Source: Balneolales bacterium
Lineage (GTDB): Bacteria; Bacteroidota; Rhodothermia; Balneolales; Balneolaceae
Assembly: GCA_022360375.1 (NCBI GenBank)
Contig: JAKSCW010000251.1
Location: 1 to 6,201, forward strand
Direction of reading: 5' to 3'
DNA: 6,201 nt
This document shows positions 1 to 6,201 of the stretch, piece by piece. The notes beneath the pieces are model-generated. The model did not search any database, had not been told where the DNA came from, and saw nothing but the letters and a program-made list of their open reading frames with translations. The position numbers were made by a program, and so were the translations under genes. Each line of letters begins with the position of its first letter. Position 1 is the stretch's first letter.

Positions 1-1
1 G

Positions 2-1441
2 GTTTATGAAACTTCTGCCAGTGGTAATAAACTTACAAAGGTAGAAGAATTCCCTGACTCAGGATCTGTAGTGAATATTGAAATCAAACCGGAGGAGACG
101 TTTCAAAAAATCACCGGTTTTGGTGGCTCTTTTACTGAATCCTCTGCGTATCTGTTGAATGAAATTGGTGAAGAAAACCGTAGAAAAATCATCGAGGCCT
201 ATTTTGGAGATTCGGGAGCTCGCTATTCATTAACCCGAACCCACATGAATTCCAGTGATTTTTCTCTTGGCAACTATTCCTATGCGCCGGTAGCTGGGGA
301 TGTAAACCTGGAAAACTTCTCTATTGACGAAGATCGGGATGACATTATACCCATGATTAAAGATGCGATGGCAGTTTCAACGGAAGGGTTTAAAATCATT
401 TCTTCCCCGTGGACAGCCCCCATCTGGATGAAAGATAACAAGGCCTGGAAAGGTGGAAAGTTACTCCCGGAATATTATGATACCTGGGCATTGTTTTTCT
501 CGAAGTACTTAAGTGCATATGCGGAGGAAGGAATCGATATCTGGGGAATTACGGTAGAAAATGAACCGCTGGGTAATGGTGAGAATTGGGAAAGTATGCA
601 TTATACCCCCGAAGAAATGAATGAGTTTGTGAAGAACCATTTAGGGCCAAAGCTGGAGGAAGAAGGCCATGATGTTGTGCTTTTAGGTTACGATCAGAAC
701 AGAGATCACCTTAAAGAGTGGATCGATGTGATGTATGGAGATGAAGAAGCTGCCAGATACTTTGATGGAACCGCCATTCATTGGTACGCCAGTACCTACC
801 ACATATTTGAAGAAGAACTTCAATATGCCCGCAATGCAGCCCCTGATAAATACCTGATTCAAACCGAAGCCACTGCTGATGCTGATATTCCCCGTTGGCA
901 GGACGATGCGTGGTATTGGAGCAAAGAAGCCACAGATTGGGGGTGGGATTGGGCTCCGGAAGAGCAGAAATACCTTCACCCAAAATATGTACCGGTGTAC
1001 CGGTATGCACGAGACATTATCGGAACCTTAAACAACTGGGTAGATGGATGGATAGACTGGAATATGGTGCTGGATAAACAAGGGGGGCCAAACTGGGCGA
1101 ATAACTGGTGCCTTGCTCCTGTAATCGTCGATCCGGAAGCGGATGAGGTTTATTTTACCCCGCTATATTACACGATGGCCCATTTCAGTAAATATATTCG
1201 TCCCGAAGCACTAAGAATTGGCCATGAACACAATGACGATGAATTATTAATTACCGCTGCACAAAATCCTGATGGAAGTGTTGTGGTAGTAGTTTTAAAT
1301 CAAACAGAAGAGCCGAAACAATTACAAGTTAGTATGGATGGAAAAAATGCCTCATTGGCTATCCGGGGCAAAGCGTTACAAACCATCATTCTCTCATCAA
1401 AAGATAACCCACTAACAGCAAGCGGAAAGGAGCAAAAATGA
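2..1441 (+). CDS. GH30 family beta-glycosidase (glucosylceramidase / beta-1,6-glucanase-like), N-terminus cut by window edge
   Basis: The protein is a retaining beta-glycosidase of family GH30: a (beta/alpha)8 barrel followed by a small beta-sandwich. The reading frame is open from base 2, and the residues before the GTG at 71 (VYETSASGNKL...) look like the usual N-terminal strand of the family, so the true start lies outside the window and 71 is not the start. Family landmarks in order are GFGGSFTE (about 119-142), SPWTAPIWMK, the acid/base motif VENEP with its catalytic Glu codon at 563-565, AIHWYA, the nucleophile motif QTEA with its Glu codon at 866-868, and WNMVLDKQGGPN. A beta-sandwich tail rich in Val and Leu follows. 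Both catalytic residues are present, so the enzyme should be active. The stop codon overlaps the start of the symporter gene. Substrate is inferred from the GH17 neighbour: beta-1,6 branches of laminarin-like glucan, or short beta-glucosides. Export cannot be judged because the N-terminus is missing. The family call is firm; the substrate is not. Confidence 0.93.
   Translation, partial: VYETSASGNKLTKVEEFPDSGSVVNIEIKPEETFQKITGFGGSFTESSAYLLNEIGEENRRKIIEAYFGDSGARYSLTRTHMNSSDFSLGNYSYAPVAGDVNLENFSIDEDRDDIIPMIKDAMAVSTEGFKIISSPWTAPIWMKDNKAWKGGKLLPEYYDTWALFFSKYLSAYAEEGIDIWGITVENEPLGNGENWESMHYTPEEMNEFVKNHLGPKLEEEGHDVVLLGYDQNRDHLKEWIDVMYGDEEAARYFDGTAIHWYASTYHIFEEELQYARNAAPDKYLIQTEATADADIPRWQDDAWYWSKEATDWGWDWAPEEQKYLHPKYVPVYRYARDIIGTLNNWVDGWIDWNMVLDKQGGPNWANNWCLAPVIVDPEADEVYFTPLYYTMAHFSKYIRPEALRIGHEHNDDELLITAAQNPDGSVVVVVLNQTEEPKQLQVSMDGKNASLAIRGKALQTIILSSKDNPLTASGKEQK
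1426..1432 (+). promoter_or_regulatory. Shine-Dalgarno site of the symporter gene
   Basis: AAAGGAG lies inside the last codons of the GH30 gene, 5 bases before the ATG at 1438. It is the only strong Shine-Dalgarno match before a start in this window. Together with the ATGA stop/start overlap it fixes the symporter start and suggests translational coupling with GH30. Confidence 0.75.
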
Positions 1442-2880
1442 GTGAAACAGTAGCAACCAGAAAAGTTCCCTATTCTTATAAACTGGCATTTGGAGCGGGA
1501 ATGCTTGCCAATCAAATGTTTCCGGCAGTACTTAGCATTTTTATGGTCGTTTTAGTGCAGGATTTAGGATTTCCTGGCTGGATGTGGGGCGTAATATTTT
1601 TCTTCCCGCGTATTTTTGATGCTTTTACGGATCCTGTGATGGGATTCATTTCTGATAACACACGATCAAAATGGGGAAGGCGGCGACAGTACGTATTTCT
1701 TGGAGCTATAATGATGGGGGTGAGTTTTATCATCATGTGGCAATTGTATGCTGATAATGGCTTAATATTTAATTTCACCTATTTCCTGGGATGGTCAGTG
1801 GTTTTCTTCCTGGGTATAACCATCTTTAGTGTGCCTTATGTAGCCATGGGGTATGAAATGAGTGACGATTTTCACGAAAGAACTCAAATTATGGCTATTG
1901 CGCAATGGATAGGGCAATGGGCATGGGTAATTGCGCCCTGGTTCTGGGTAATTATGTACGATCCTGACTGGTTTGAATCTGCTGAAGTGGCAACCAGAAC
2001 ATTAGCAACCTGGGTTGGAATTCTTTTTATGATTTGTGCGATGATTCCTGCTATTGTGATTAAAAGTGAATCAACGGTAGATAGAGATGACTATACCCCG
2101 TTAACCAGAAAGAATATCGGAACCGGATTTAAGGAGATAATAGCCAGTTTTAAGGAAGCCTTTCAATCCGCACCATTCAGAAAATTATGTATTGCGACTT
2201 TCCTCATTTTTAATGCATTTAATACCGTTGCGGCGTTCACGTTCTTTGTAATCGTATATCACTTATTTGCAGGGGATGCAGCAGCAGCAGGAATATGGCC
2301 CACCTTATTCGGAAGTCTGGGCGCACTGGTAACCACCTTTATCGTAATCCCTATTGTTGCAAAAATGTCTAAGATGATGGGTAAGAAAAGAGCATTCATG
2401 TTGTCTCAATCTCTTTCGATTTTTGGGTACATCCTGTTCTGGTTTCTGCTTATTCCTGGTAAGCCGTATATGTTCATTTTTGCGTTACCATTCTTCTCAT
2501 TTGGGATTGGAAGTTTATTCACGTTAATGATGTCGATGACGGCCGATGTTATCGACCTGGATGAATTATTAAACGGAGACCGGAGGGAAGGAATATTTGG
2601 TGCCATTTATTGGTGGATGGTAAAGTTTGGATTTGCCATTGCAGGCGGACTCAGCGGTTTGATTTTAAGCATCGTAGGATTTAGTCCTGATGCTTTACCT
2701 GGCCCCCTGGAAATTGGGGAAGTCTGGCCCGGAATTACCGGATTAAGAGTATTCTTTTCTGGGTTACCAATAGCCGGTACGCTGGTTGCCATTTTTGTAA
2801 TGCGCGATTACGATATTGATGAAAAACGAGCTAATGAAATCCGGGCGGAGTTAGAAGTACGAAAAGCAAAACAAGCTTAA
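1438..2880 (+). CDS. GPH-family (MFS_2) sugar:cation symporter
   Basis: This is a 480-residue inner-membrane transporter of the glycoside-pentoside-hexuronide:cation symporter family (relatives include MelB and XynB-type carriers). It would import mono- or oligosaccharides with H+ or Na+. It has about 12 hydrophobic segments. The family signature after TM2 is at residues 58-84: DAFTDP at 61-66, then the SDNTRSKWGRRR loop. The second-half signature TADVIDLDELLNGDRREG is at about residues 368-385 and is followed by a long hydrophobic helix. The C-terminal tail is charged and cytoplasmic. Length is normal for the family. The start is set by the ATGA overlap with GH30 and a good Shine-Dalgarno site. 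Lying between GH30 and GH17 genes, it most likely brings in glucose, gentiobiose- or laminaribiose-type sugars, or short laminari-oligosaccharides. That substrate is inferred from context, since the sequence alone does not give specificity. Confidence 0.93.
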   Translation: MSETVATRKVPYSYKLAFGAGMLANQMFPAVLSIFMVVLVQDLGFPGWMWGVIFFFPRIFDAFTDPVMGFISDNTRSKWGRRRQYVFLGAIMMGVSFIIMWQLYADNGLIFNFTYFLGWSVVFFLGITIFSVPYVAMGYEMSDDFHERTQIMAIAQWIGQWAWVIAPWFWVIMYDPDWFESAEVATRTLATWVGILFMICAMIPAIVIKSESTVDRDDYTPLTRKNIGTGFKEIIASFKEAFQSAPFRKLCIATFLIFNAFNTVAAFTFFVIVYHLFAGDAAAAGIWPTLFGSLGALVTTFIVIPIVAKMSKMMGKKRAFMLSQSLSIFGYILFWFLLIPGKPYMFIFALPFFSFGIGSLFTLMMSMTADVIDLDELLNGDRREGIFGAIYWWMVKFGFAIAGGLSGLILSIVGFSPDALPGPLEIGEVWPGITGLRVFFSGLPIAGTLVAIFVMRDYDIDEKRANEIRAELEVRKAKQA

Positions 2881-2908
2881 TTAAAAAAGAAAAGATTAAA
2901 CAAAAACT

Positions 2909-3814
2909 ATGTCCTACAGAGAAGAAACTTTTCTCCAATACAAAAAATCAGAACTGATCCCGGCACTAAGCTATTTGGATGAGATCAAAGAAGCTGATGT
3001 TAGAGATTTGTTCTATGAAGTTCTGAATGCCGGTATTCACGGCTTTTGCTACAGCATGTATGAAGAGGGGCAGCACCCCGGGATTGTAATTTCTAAGCCC
3101 CAGGTTCAGCGGCGCCTGGAAATATTGGCCAGGCATTCGTCCTGGGTTCGTTCGTTCTCTTGCACCGAAGGAAATGAATTGGTTCCGGAAGTGGCTAAAG
3201 AAAACGGTATGAAAACATTAGTTGGAGCCTGGCTCGGGGATGATTTCGAAAAAAATGAGGAAGAAATCGAAGGGCTTATCAAACTTGGTAAAGCAGGAAT
3301 GGTAGATGTGGCTGCTGTGGGAAATGAAGTGCTTTACCGAAAAGAATTATCTGTGCAGCAATTGAGCGAGTATATCCGGCGCGTTAAAGAAGCTCTTCCG
3401 GGGATTCCTGTGGGCTACGTTGATGCCTATTATGAATTCACCAGTCATCCCGGGATAGCCGATTTGTGCGACATTATTCTGTGCAATTGCTACCCATTCT
3501 GGGAGGGTACATCTTTTCAGGATTCACTTCAGCATATGCGCCAAATGTATTATCAGGCCAAAGCTGCAGGCAATGGTAAGCGCGTAATTATCACTGAGAC
3601 AGGGTGGCCGAGTCATGGTGAAGCACTGGGTGGAGCAGTACCTTCCCGTGATTATGCAATTAAATATTTCATCAACTCAATTTTATGGGCTCAGGACGAA
3701 GAAGTAGAGATTTTTTACTTCTCTTCATTCGATGAATCCTGGAAGAAGGGTGCAGAAGGAGAAGTAGGCGCTTACTGGGGGATTTGGGATAGTTCTAATA
3801 AGCTTAAATATTAA
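2909..3814 (+). CDS. GH17 family beta-1,3-glucanase-like glycosidase, no signal peptide
   Basis: A 301-residue single-domain TIM barrel of family GH17 (retaining beta-1,3-glucanases and glucanosyltransferases). The early strand motif GFCYSMYEEGQHPG matches the bacterial GH17 N-terminus. VGNEV carries the acid/base Glu140 (codon 3326-3328). The strand CNCYPFWEG follows, and ITETGWPS carries the nucleophile Glu230 (codon 3596-3598). The late motif FYFSSFDESWK also fits the family. The N-terminus MSYREETFLQYKK is hydrophilic with no signal peptide or lipobox, and the barrel holds several cysteines, so a cytoplasmic enzyme is likely. It would then act on imported laminari-oligosaccharides rather than polymer (inference). 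The gap to the symporter is 28 bases, A-rich, with no clear Shine-Dalgarno site. ATG 2909 is chosen because the barrel needs nearly all of the reading frame. A glucanosyltransferase role is the main alternative. Confidence 0.92.
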   Translation: MSYREETFLQYKKSELIPALSYLDEIKEADVRDLFYEVLNAGIHGFCYSMYEEGQHPGIVISKPQVQRRLEILARHSSWVRSFSCTEGNELVPEVAKENGMKTLVGAWLGDDFEKNEEEIEGLIKLGKAGMVDVAAVGNEVLYRKELSVQQLSEYIRRVKEALPGIPVGYVDAYYEFTSHPGIADLCDIILCNCYPFWEGTSFQDSLQHMRQMYYQAKAAGNGKRVIITETGWPSHGEALGGAVPSRDYAIKYFINSILWAQDEEVEIFYFSSFDESWKKGAEGEVGAYWGIWDSSNKLKY

Positions 3815-3831
3815 GCTAAATCCGATTTTTT
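3801..3831 (+). terminator. Possible weak terminator at the end of the GH17 gene
   Basis: AGCTTAA (3801-3807) and TTAAGCT (3811-3817) are a perfect 7-bp inverted repeat with a 3-base loop, spanning the GH17 stop codon. A run of six T (3826-3831) follows 8 bases later. The stem is A/T-rich and the T-run is not adjacent, so this would be a weak intrinsic terminator at best. It may instead be an mRNA 3' hairpin or chance. Confidence 0.3.
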
Positions 3832-3846
3832 AAGTTGTTCCGCTTC

Positions 3847-3867
3847 GATTAACTTCTTCGGTTAATC
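3847..3867. repeat. Inverted repeat GATTAAC-N7-GTTAATC upstream of the LuxR-type gene
   Basis: Perfect 7-bp arms (3847-3853 and 3861-3867) are separated by 7 bases and lie 23 bases before the ATG at 3891. Flanking TTC and GAA could extend the stem across a one-base bulge. No T-run follows, so it does not look like an intrinsic terminator. The spacing would suit a dimeric regulator's binding site, possibly for autoregulation, or a leader hairpin. The function is inferred from position only. Confidence 0.4.
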
Positions 3868-3890
3868 TGAATTGCAGTGTACCCGGGTTT

Positions 3891-4361
3891 ATGGCAGAGC
3901 AACACAAATCGAATGAGACCCTATTATTACAGGATCAATTAAAACAAAAAACCAAAGAGCTTGCTAAGCTGGCCAATCAGATTGATGAAAAAACCCGAAT
4001 CATTGAAAGTATTCGTGAACAGCTGGATTTATTACTAAAAAAGCCGGAAAGCTTATCCTGGAGAGCCACAGAAATTTATAAAATTCTGGATACGGCAAAT
4101 CGTGCATCTGGTGATACGTTTATTTTCCAGATGGATGAGCTTAATCAGGAGTTCTATAAAAATCTCAAATCCAGATTCGCTGACCTTTCTACTGGTGACC
4201 TTCGGTTGTGTGCATATATTAAAATTGGCCTGGATTCGAAGGAAGTAGCAAACCTGATGAATATCAAACCTTCCAGCATTTATATAAGCCGTTTCCGGCT
4301 CAGGAAAAAATTAGGACTTACAGCAGATGATGATTTGTATGGCTTTCTGACTACCATTTAG
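3891..4361 (+). CDS. Stand-alone coiled-coil + LuxR-type HTH transcriptional regulator
   Basis: A 156-residue soluble protein. Residues about 10-50 are Lys/Glu/Gln/Leu-rich with heptad spacing and probably form a coiled coil for dimerisation. A linker motif FIFQMDELNQEFYKNLKSRF (about 77-96) follows, then a LuxR/GerE-like HTH at about 99-143: LSTGDLRLCAYI, the turn around DSKEVANLMNI, and the recognition helix SSIYISRFRLRKKLGL. This arrangement matches the C-terminal end of large Bacteroidota sensor-regulators, where it follows Y_Y_Y or TPR sensor domains and a membrane helix. Here no sensor precedes it. The frame is closed by TAA at 3831-3833, only 19 codons before ATG 3891, and there is no other start, so the protein is complete as encoded here. 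No Shine-Dalgarno site is visible. It sits between the glycosidase operon and the receptor and probably regulates one or both. It could also be the surviving tail of a truncated larger gene. Confidence 0.85.
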   Translation: MAEQHKSNETLLLQDQLKQKTKELAKLANQIDEKTRIIESIREQLDLLLKKPESLSWRATEIYKILDTANRASGDTFIFQMDELNQEFYKNLKSRFADLSTGDLRLCAYIKIGLDSKEVANLMNIKPSSIYISRFRLRKKLGLTADDDLYGFLTTI

Positions 4362-4388
4362 GTTAGAATGCAAGAGTTTATTTTCTGT

Positions 4389-4517
4389 TTACTGTGATTT
4401 TAGTATCCCATTCAGCAGGAATGTTTTTTCAGAAGAATTCAAATCCGGAATTCTGATAATATTTCCGTTGGCACCTTTACCGGGGTTGCTCCTGATTTCC
4501 TGCGGAAATTCAATGTG
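4389..4517 (-). pseudogene. Possible C-terminal remnant of an unidentified gene
   Basis: Read on the minus strand, 42 sense codons run from CAC (4515-4517) to a TAA stop (4389-4391). The peptide includes EFPQEIRSNPGKGANG and NIIRIPDLNSSEKTFLL, with a composition that looks like real protein. The frame is closed just upstream by TAA (4518-4520) and has no start codon. Upstream of that stop the same frame continues for 15 codons (SETGKICLRVP) before another stop. It may be the decayed end of a lost gene, or chance. I do not recognise the family. Confidence 0.25.
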
Positions 4518-4618
4518 TTAAGGCACACGCAAACAAATTTTACCGGTCTCTGAATAAAAATATTATAAAAAAGAATTGCATATATAAAGTATACCTAGCA
4601 TATTAAGCATGTCAATTG

Positions 4619-4628
4619 AAAGCGCTTT
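4619..4628. promoter_or_regulatory. LacI-family operator-like palindrome AAAGCGCTTT
   Basis: A perfect 10-bp palindrome with a central CG, in the context TTGAAAGCGCTTTTT, ends 26 bases before the receptor ATG. Central-CG palindromes of this form are typical of LacI/GalR-family (including CcpA-like) operators controlling sugar genes. Its place just downstream of the A/T-rich promoter region suits repression of the TonB receptor gene. No LacI-type gene is in the window, so the regulator is unknown. Confidence 0.5.
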
Positions 4629-4654
4629 TTAGGAAGCTATTGCCGTTTGTTTTT

Positions 4655-6201
4655 ATGTATTCACCTAAACCTCTGCTTTTGGTAGAGTTTTTATCCGATT
4701 TTTTTAGACAAAATTACCCTGTACTTGCAGTTGTGTTTTGTCTGCTTTCTTCTACGACAGTTGTAGGACAAACAGGTATCGTTTTACAAGGAACTGTGAC
4801 GGATTCGCTTACAAATGAAACTCTTATTGGTGCTTCTGTTTACTTCCCTGATCTTGGAATAGGAGATATTACCAATTTAGAAGGGAGATACAGGATTGAA
4901 AATATCCCTCCAAATATTCACACCGTACAGGTATCGTACATCGGATACATTACTAAGACGGTAGAGCTTGACCTGCGAAATGAGGGTACAACTCAATTGG
5001 ATATTGTTTTACAAAGTAGTGTGGTTGAAGGGGAAGAAATATTTGTATTGGCGCAAGCTGCAGGACAAATTGCTGCGATAAAAGAGCAACTTGAGTCGAA
5101 TACAATTGTAAATGTTGTATCAAAAGAAAGGCTCTCCGAATTGCCAGATCAGAATGCTGCTGAATCGGTGGCACGCCTCCCGGGAGTTTCTGTGCAGAGA
5201 GATGCAGGTGAAGCTGCTAAAGTCGTGGTCAGGGGGTTATCTCCCAGGTTCAATTCTATAACTGTAAACGGCGTGCGTGTTCCGGGTACAGAAGACGACC
5301 GTTCCGTGGACTTGAGTTTGTTGCCATCAGATGTTTTGGATGGAATCCAGGTTTTTAAAGCGCTTACTCCCGACATGGATGCAGATGCTGTTGGGGGTAC
5401 CGTTAATCTGCAGGTAAAAAAAGCACCAAATGGGTTTAGAAGTTCAGGTAGCTTTGAATATGGTTACAATGACATTAGAGAGGAATTTGGTGAATATAAA
5501 GGGTCTTTAAATTCCAGTAATAGATACTTAGATGATAAATTTGGGATTTTACTATCCGGGAGCATTCAGAGAGCAAACCGGAGTTCTTTGTTATACGATC
5601 TGGATCCTGAGTTTAATCAAATGGACTCGACAATAAATGATATTGAGAATTTGAATTTTACTGACAATTTTCAGATTCGGGACAGATATGGAGGAAGTGC
5701 CAGTTTTGATTATGTACTGAATGAGAACAATAATATATATCTCACTTCTCTTTTCGGGAAAACCGACAGAGATGAACAACGTTTCAGGAAAAGATACAGG
5801 GTAGGAAACTCAAGAACAGAATACGATGCCCGCGACAGACAGCGGTATGAACTATTATATTCGAATATACTAGGTGGGGAACATTCGTTTGGTTACTTAA
5901 AACTAGACTGGCTTACTTCATATTCATATACACTTGCAAAACAGACGTACGGAAATTATGCCCGTTTCCTTGAATTAGGTGCATACAACGATGATTTAGA
6001 CAACACCAACGTGCAAGATGTAGTTGATAAGGCCTGGAACAATCTGTCTTCTACATACTTCCAATATGGCACTAACGAAACGTTTAGAAATACCGAAAGC
6101 GATTTTACTTCTGGATTAGATGTTCAACTCGACTTTGAGCTAAACGCCAATGTATCCGGGTTTTTTAAAGCTGGCTCTAAATATAGGGATAAGTATAAAA
6201 C
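4655..6201 (+). CDS. TonB-dependent outer-membrane receptor (TonB-Xanth-Caul type), C-terminus cut by window edge
   Basis: The visible 515 residues form the N-terminal part of a TonB-dependent transporter that imports a ligand, probably a saccharide, across the outer membrane. Residues 1-39 act as the signal peptide: a long charged n-region, the hydrophobic stretch VLAVVFCLLSS, and likely cleavage near VVG-Q. A carboxypeptidase-regulatory-like domain follows (about 43-125, from GTVTDS, with the YIGY motif). A TonB-box-like EEIFVLA is at about 127-133. The plug domain spans about 149-253 and includes VVSKERLSELPDQNAAE, RLPGVSVQRD, VRGLSPRFNSITVNG and DMDADAVGGTVNL. The outer-membrane beta-barrel begins near 255, with no stop before the right edge. 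The LPDQN, RLPGVS and TADMD-like plug motifs resemble the Xanthomonas/Caulobacter receptor family rather than SusC/RagA. ATG 4655 is the first ATG after the in-frame stop at 4604-4606; no Shine-Dalgarno site is present. An operator-like palindrome lies just upstream. The ligand is inferred from the neighbouring glucanase genes. Confidence 0.93.
   Translation, partial: MYSPKPLLLVEFLSDFFRQNYPVLAVVFCLLSSTTVVGQTGIVLQGTVTDSLTNETLIGASVYFPDLGIGDITNLEGRYRIENIPPNIHTVQVSYIGYITKTVELDLRNEGTTQLDIVLQSSVVEGEEIFVLAQAAGQIAAIKEQLESNTIVNVVSKERLSELPDQNAAESVARLPGVSVQRDAGEAAKVVVRGLSPRFNSITVNGVRVPGTEDDRSVDLSLLPSDVLDGIQVFKALTPDMDADAVGGTVNLQVKKAPNGFRSSGSFEYGYNDIREEFGEYKGSLNSSNRYLDDKFGILLSGSIQRANRSSLLYDLDPEFNQMDSTINDIENLNFTDNFQIRDRYGGSASFDYVLNENNNIYLTSLFGKTDRDEQRFRKRYRVGNSRTEYDARDRQRYELLYSNILGGEHSFGYLKLDWLTSYSYTLAKQTYGNYARFLELGAYNDDLDNTNVQDVVDKAWNNLSSTYFQYGTNETFRNTESDFTSGLDVQLDFELNANVSGFFKAGSKYRDKYK

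Larger units (their letters stand above)
4362..4654. other. Intergenic region before the TonB receptor gene
   Basis: These 293 bases hold no + strand gene. The left half (to about 4520) is more GC-rich and carries a coding-like minus-strand frame, listed separately. The right half (about 4545-4615) is very A/T-rich and is the likely promoter region of the receptor gene. A loose sigma70-like pair can be drawn there: TTGCAT at 4576-4581 and CATATT at 4599-4604, 17 bases apart. The match is poor and I do not rely on it. I found no good copy of the Bacteroidota -7 element TAnnTTTG. An operator-like palindrome follows at 4619-4628. Confidence 0.6.

Noticed and set aside
71..73. GTG at 71 as the start of the GH30 gene
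   Set aside because: The frame stays open to base 2 and the residues before 71 look like the family's N-terminal strand, so the gene begins outside the window.
683..1010. Overlapping minus-strand open frames inside the GH30 gene
   Set aside because: They lie wholly inside a clear coding gene with intact catalytic motifs, and their translations resemble no protein family.
4434..4454. Inverted repeat AGAATTC-N7-GAATTCT
   Set aside because: The 7-bp arms come from two self-palindromic GAATTC words. There is no T-run on the 3' side and no gene start close by, so it is probably chance.
4616..4642. TTG codons at 4616 and 4640 as starts of the receptor gene
   Set aside because: They are in frame but would put the operator-like palindrome inside or beside the coding region and lengthen an already long signal n-region. 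ATG 4655 is better.
4953..5779. Minus-strand open frames inside the receptor gene
   Set aside because: They are antisense shadows of a continuous plug and barrel coding sequence, and their peptides have low-complexity or unnatural composition.
4655..6201. SusC/RagA assignment for the receptor
   Set aside because: The plug motifs fit the Xanthomonas/Caulobacter-type family better, and no SusD gene is visible.
1..6201. CRISPR array, insertion sequence, tRNA or attachment site
   Set aside because: I saw no spaced direct repeats, transposase motifs, terminal inverted repeats or tRNA-like folds on either strand.

Overview
The window is a sugar-catabolism locus from a Gram-negative, probably marine bacterium of the Bacteroidota/Balneolota (Rhodothermota) group. 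The host is inferred from three things: an outer-membrane TonB-dependent receptor with an N-terminal carboxypeptidase-regulatory-like domain, a LuxR-type HTH protein whose C-terminal module is typical of Bacteroidota sensor-regulators, and mostly A-rich leaders without Shine-Dalgarno sites. The taxon is not proven. All real genes lie on the + strand.

Layout. Bases 2-1441 hold a GH30 family glycosidase whose N-terminus is cut off by the left edge. It overlaps by 4 bases (ATGA) a sugar:cation symporter of the GPH/MFS_2 family (1438-2880). After a 28-base A-rich gap comes a GH17 family beta-1,3-glucanase-like enzyme without a signal peptide (2909-3814). These three look like one operon. Two short hairpins (3801-3817 and 3847-3867) separate it from a small stand-alone coiled-coil plus LuxR-type HTH protein (3891-4361). 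A 293-base intergenic region follows. It carries a perfect 10-bp palindrome, AAAGCGCTTT, resembling a LacI-family operator, and a possible decayed gene end on the minus strand. The last gene is a TonB-dependent receptor that starts at 4655 and runs off the right edge. It resembles the Xanthomonas/Caulobacter receptor subfamily rather than SusC.

How the genes may work together (inference). GH17 enzymes cut beta-1,3-glucan. GH30 relatives of this type cleave beta-glucosidic bonds, and in marine Bacteroidota they remove beta-1,6 branches of laminarin. With a TonB receptor for outer-membrane uptake and a GPH symporter for the inner membrane, the set fits uptake of a branched beta-1,3/1,6-glucan (laminarin-like) or its oligosaccharides, with final breakdown inside the cell. 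No SusD-like partner, GH16 or GH3 gene is visible here; they may lie outside the window or be absent. I found no mobile elements, CRISPR arrays, tRNA or rRNA genes. Nothing points clearly to a wholly new system. The least ordinary items are the sensor-less LuxR-type regulator, the operator-like palindrome without its repressor, and the combination of a non-SusC receptor with a cytoplasm-type GH17.
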